Origin: Coxiellaceae bacterium
Lineage (GTDB): Bacteria; Pseudomonadota; Gammaproteobacteria; Comchoanobacterales; Comchoanobacteraceae
Direction: 5' to 3'
DNA: 64,000 bases
Assembly: GCA_902601155.1 (NCBI GenBank)
Contig: CACKMC010000001.1
Span: 1-64,000, forward strand
Part shown: positions 63,973-64,000 of the stretch, piece by piece
Layout of the letters: each line of letters starts with the position of its first letter
Numbering within the stretch: position 1 is the first letter of the stretch
The notes under the pieces: generated by a model
Told to the model about the DNA's origin: nothing
Databases searched by the model: none
Seen by the model: only the letters and a program-made list of their open reading frames with translations
Position numbers and translations under genes: made by a program

Positions 63973-64000
63973 GTGGCATCATGCTCGCTTGTCTGGCAAG

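Noticed and set aside
1-64000. CRISPR array, rRNA operon or replication origin
   Set aside because: No regularly spaced repeats, rRNA sequence or DnaA-box cluster with dnaA/gidA neighbours was seen.

Overview
This window comes from a gammaproteobacterial chromosome. The gene orders are typical of that class: asd–fimV–truA–accD, asmA–mutY and yggX–tRNA-Phe, ffh–rpsP–rimM–trmD–rplS with the corB/ypjD genes beside ffh, rsmI divergent from lpoA, grpE–dnaK–dnaJ, and aceE–aceF–lpdA. Housekeeping genes are tightly packed, with many 1–8 base stop/start overlaps. Among them sit several very large, unrecognised, helical or membrane-anchored proteins of the kind seen in host-associated Legionellales-like bacteria. 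The lineage and the host association are inferences; I saw no secretion-system gene, CRISPR array or insertion sequence here.

Layout: 1–3.8 kb holds the end of rnhB, dnaE and the first third of ung. At about 3761–3770 ung runs directly into the inverted, truncated 3' end of accD. This is either a real inversion/deletion breakpoint or a chimeric join. From 3.8 to 9 kb are accD, a dicarboxylate/glutamate-type symporter, truA, a miniature FimV, a small acidic protein and asd. From 9 to 13.5 kb are a CI/LexA-like regulator, trmB, an AsmA-family gene and mutY. From 13.4 to 20.8 kb two giant genes (1360 and 1049 codons, opposite strands) separate mutY from yggX and tRNA-Phe. Both encode tandem degenerate repeats. 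A possible 29-residue secreted peptide gene lies beyond the tRNA.

From 21.4 to 29 kb are comEC, corB, ypjD, ffh and the rpsP–rimM–trmD–rplS operon; S16 carries a long Lys/Ala/Thr tail. From 29 to 33.7 kb is a second accessory block: three consecutive genes for proteins with one N-terminal membrane anchor, behind a near-consensus sigma-70 promoter, followed by an alpha/beta-hydrolase-like protein with C-terminal membrane segments. From 33.8 to 39.5 kb is the pyruvate dehydrogenase operon with a clear terminator and an 18-base palindrome in front of aceE. From 39.5 to 45.9 kb are lpoA, rsmI and the chaperone genes; dnaK has an excellent sigma-32 promoter.

From 45.8 to 53.3 kb is the most unusual block: a decayed small gene, then two tandem paralogues (1135 and 1054 residues). 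Each joins an N-terminal HAD-like domain to a large conserved C-terminal domain that I do not recognise. They share a tract of almost identical DNA that suggests gene conversion. From 53.3 to 64 kb the window returns to housekeeping genes: greA, a redoxin, sbcB, trpS, rpmG/rpmB, a delta-9-type desaturase, a single-chain glycyl-tRNA synthetase, two divergent paralogous MFS transporters sharing an operator-like sequence, and nadK.
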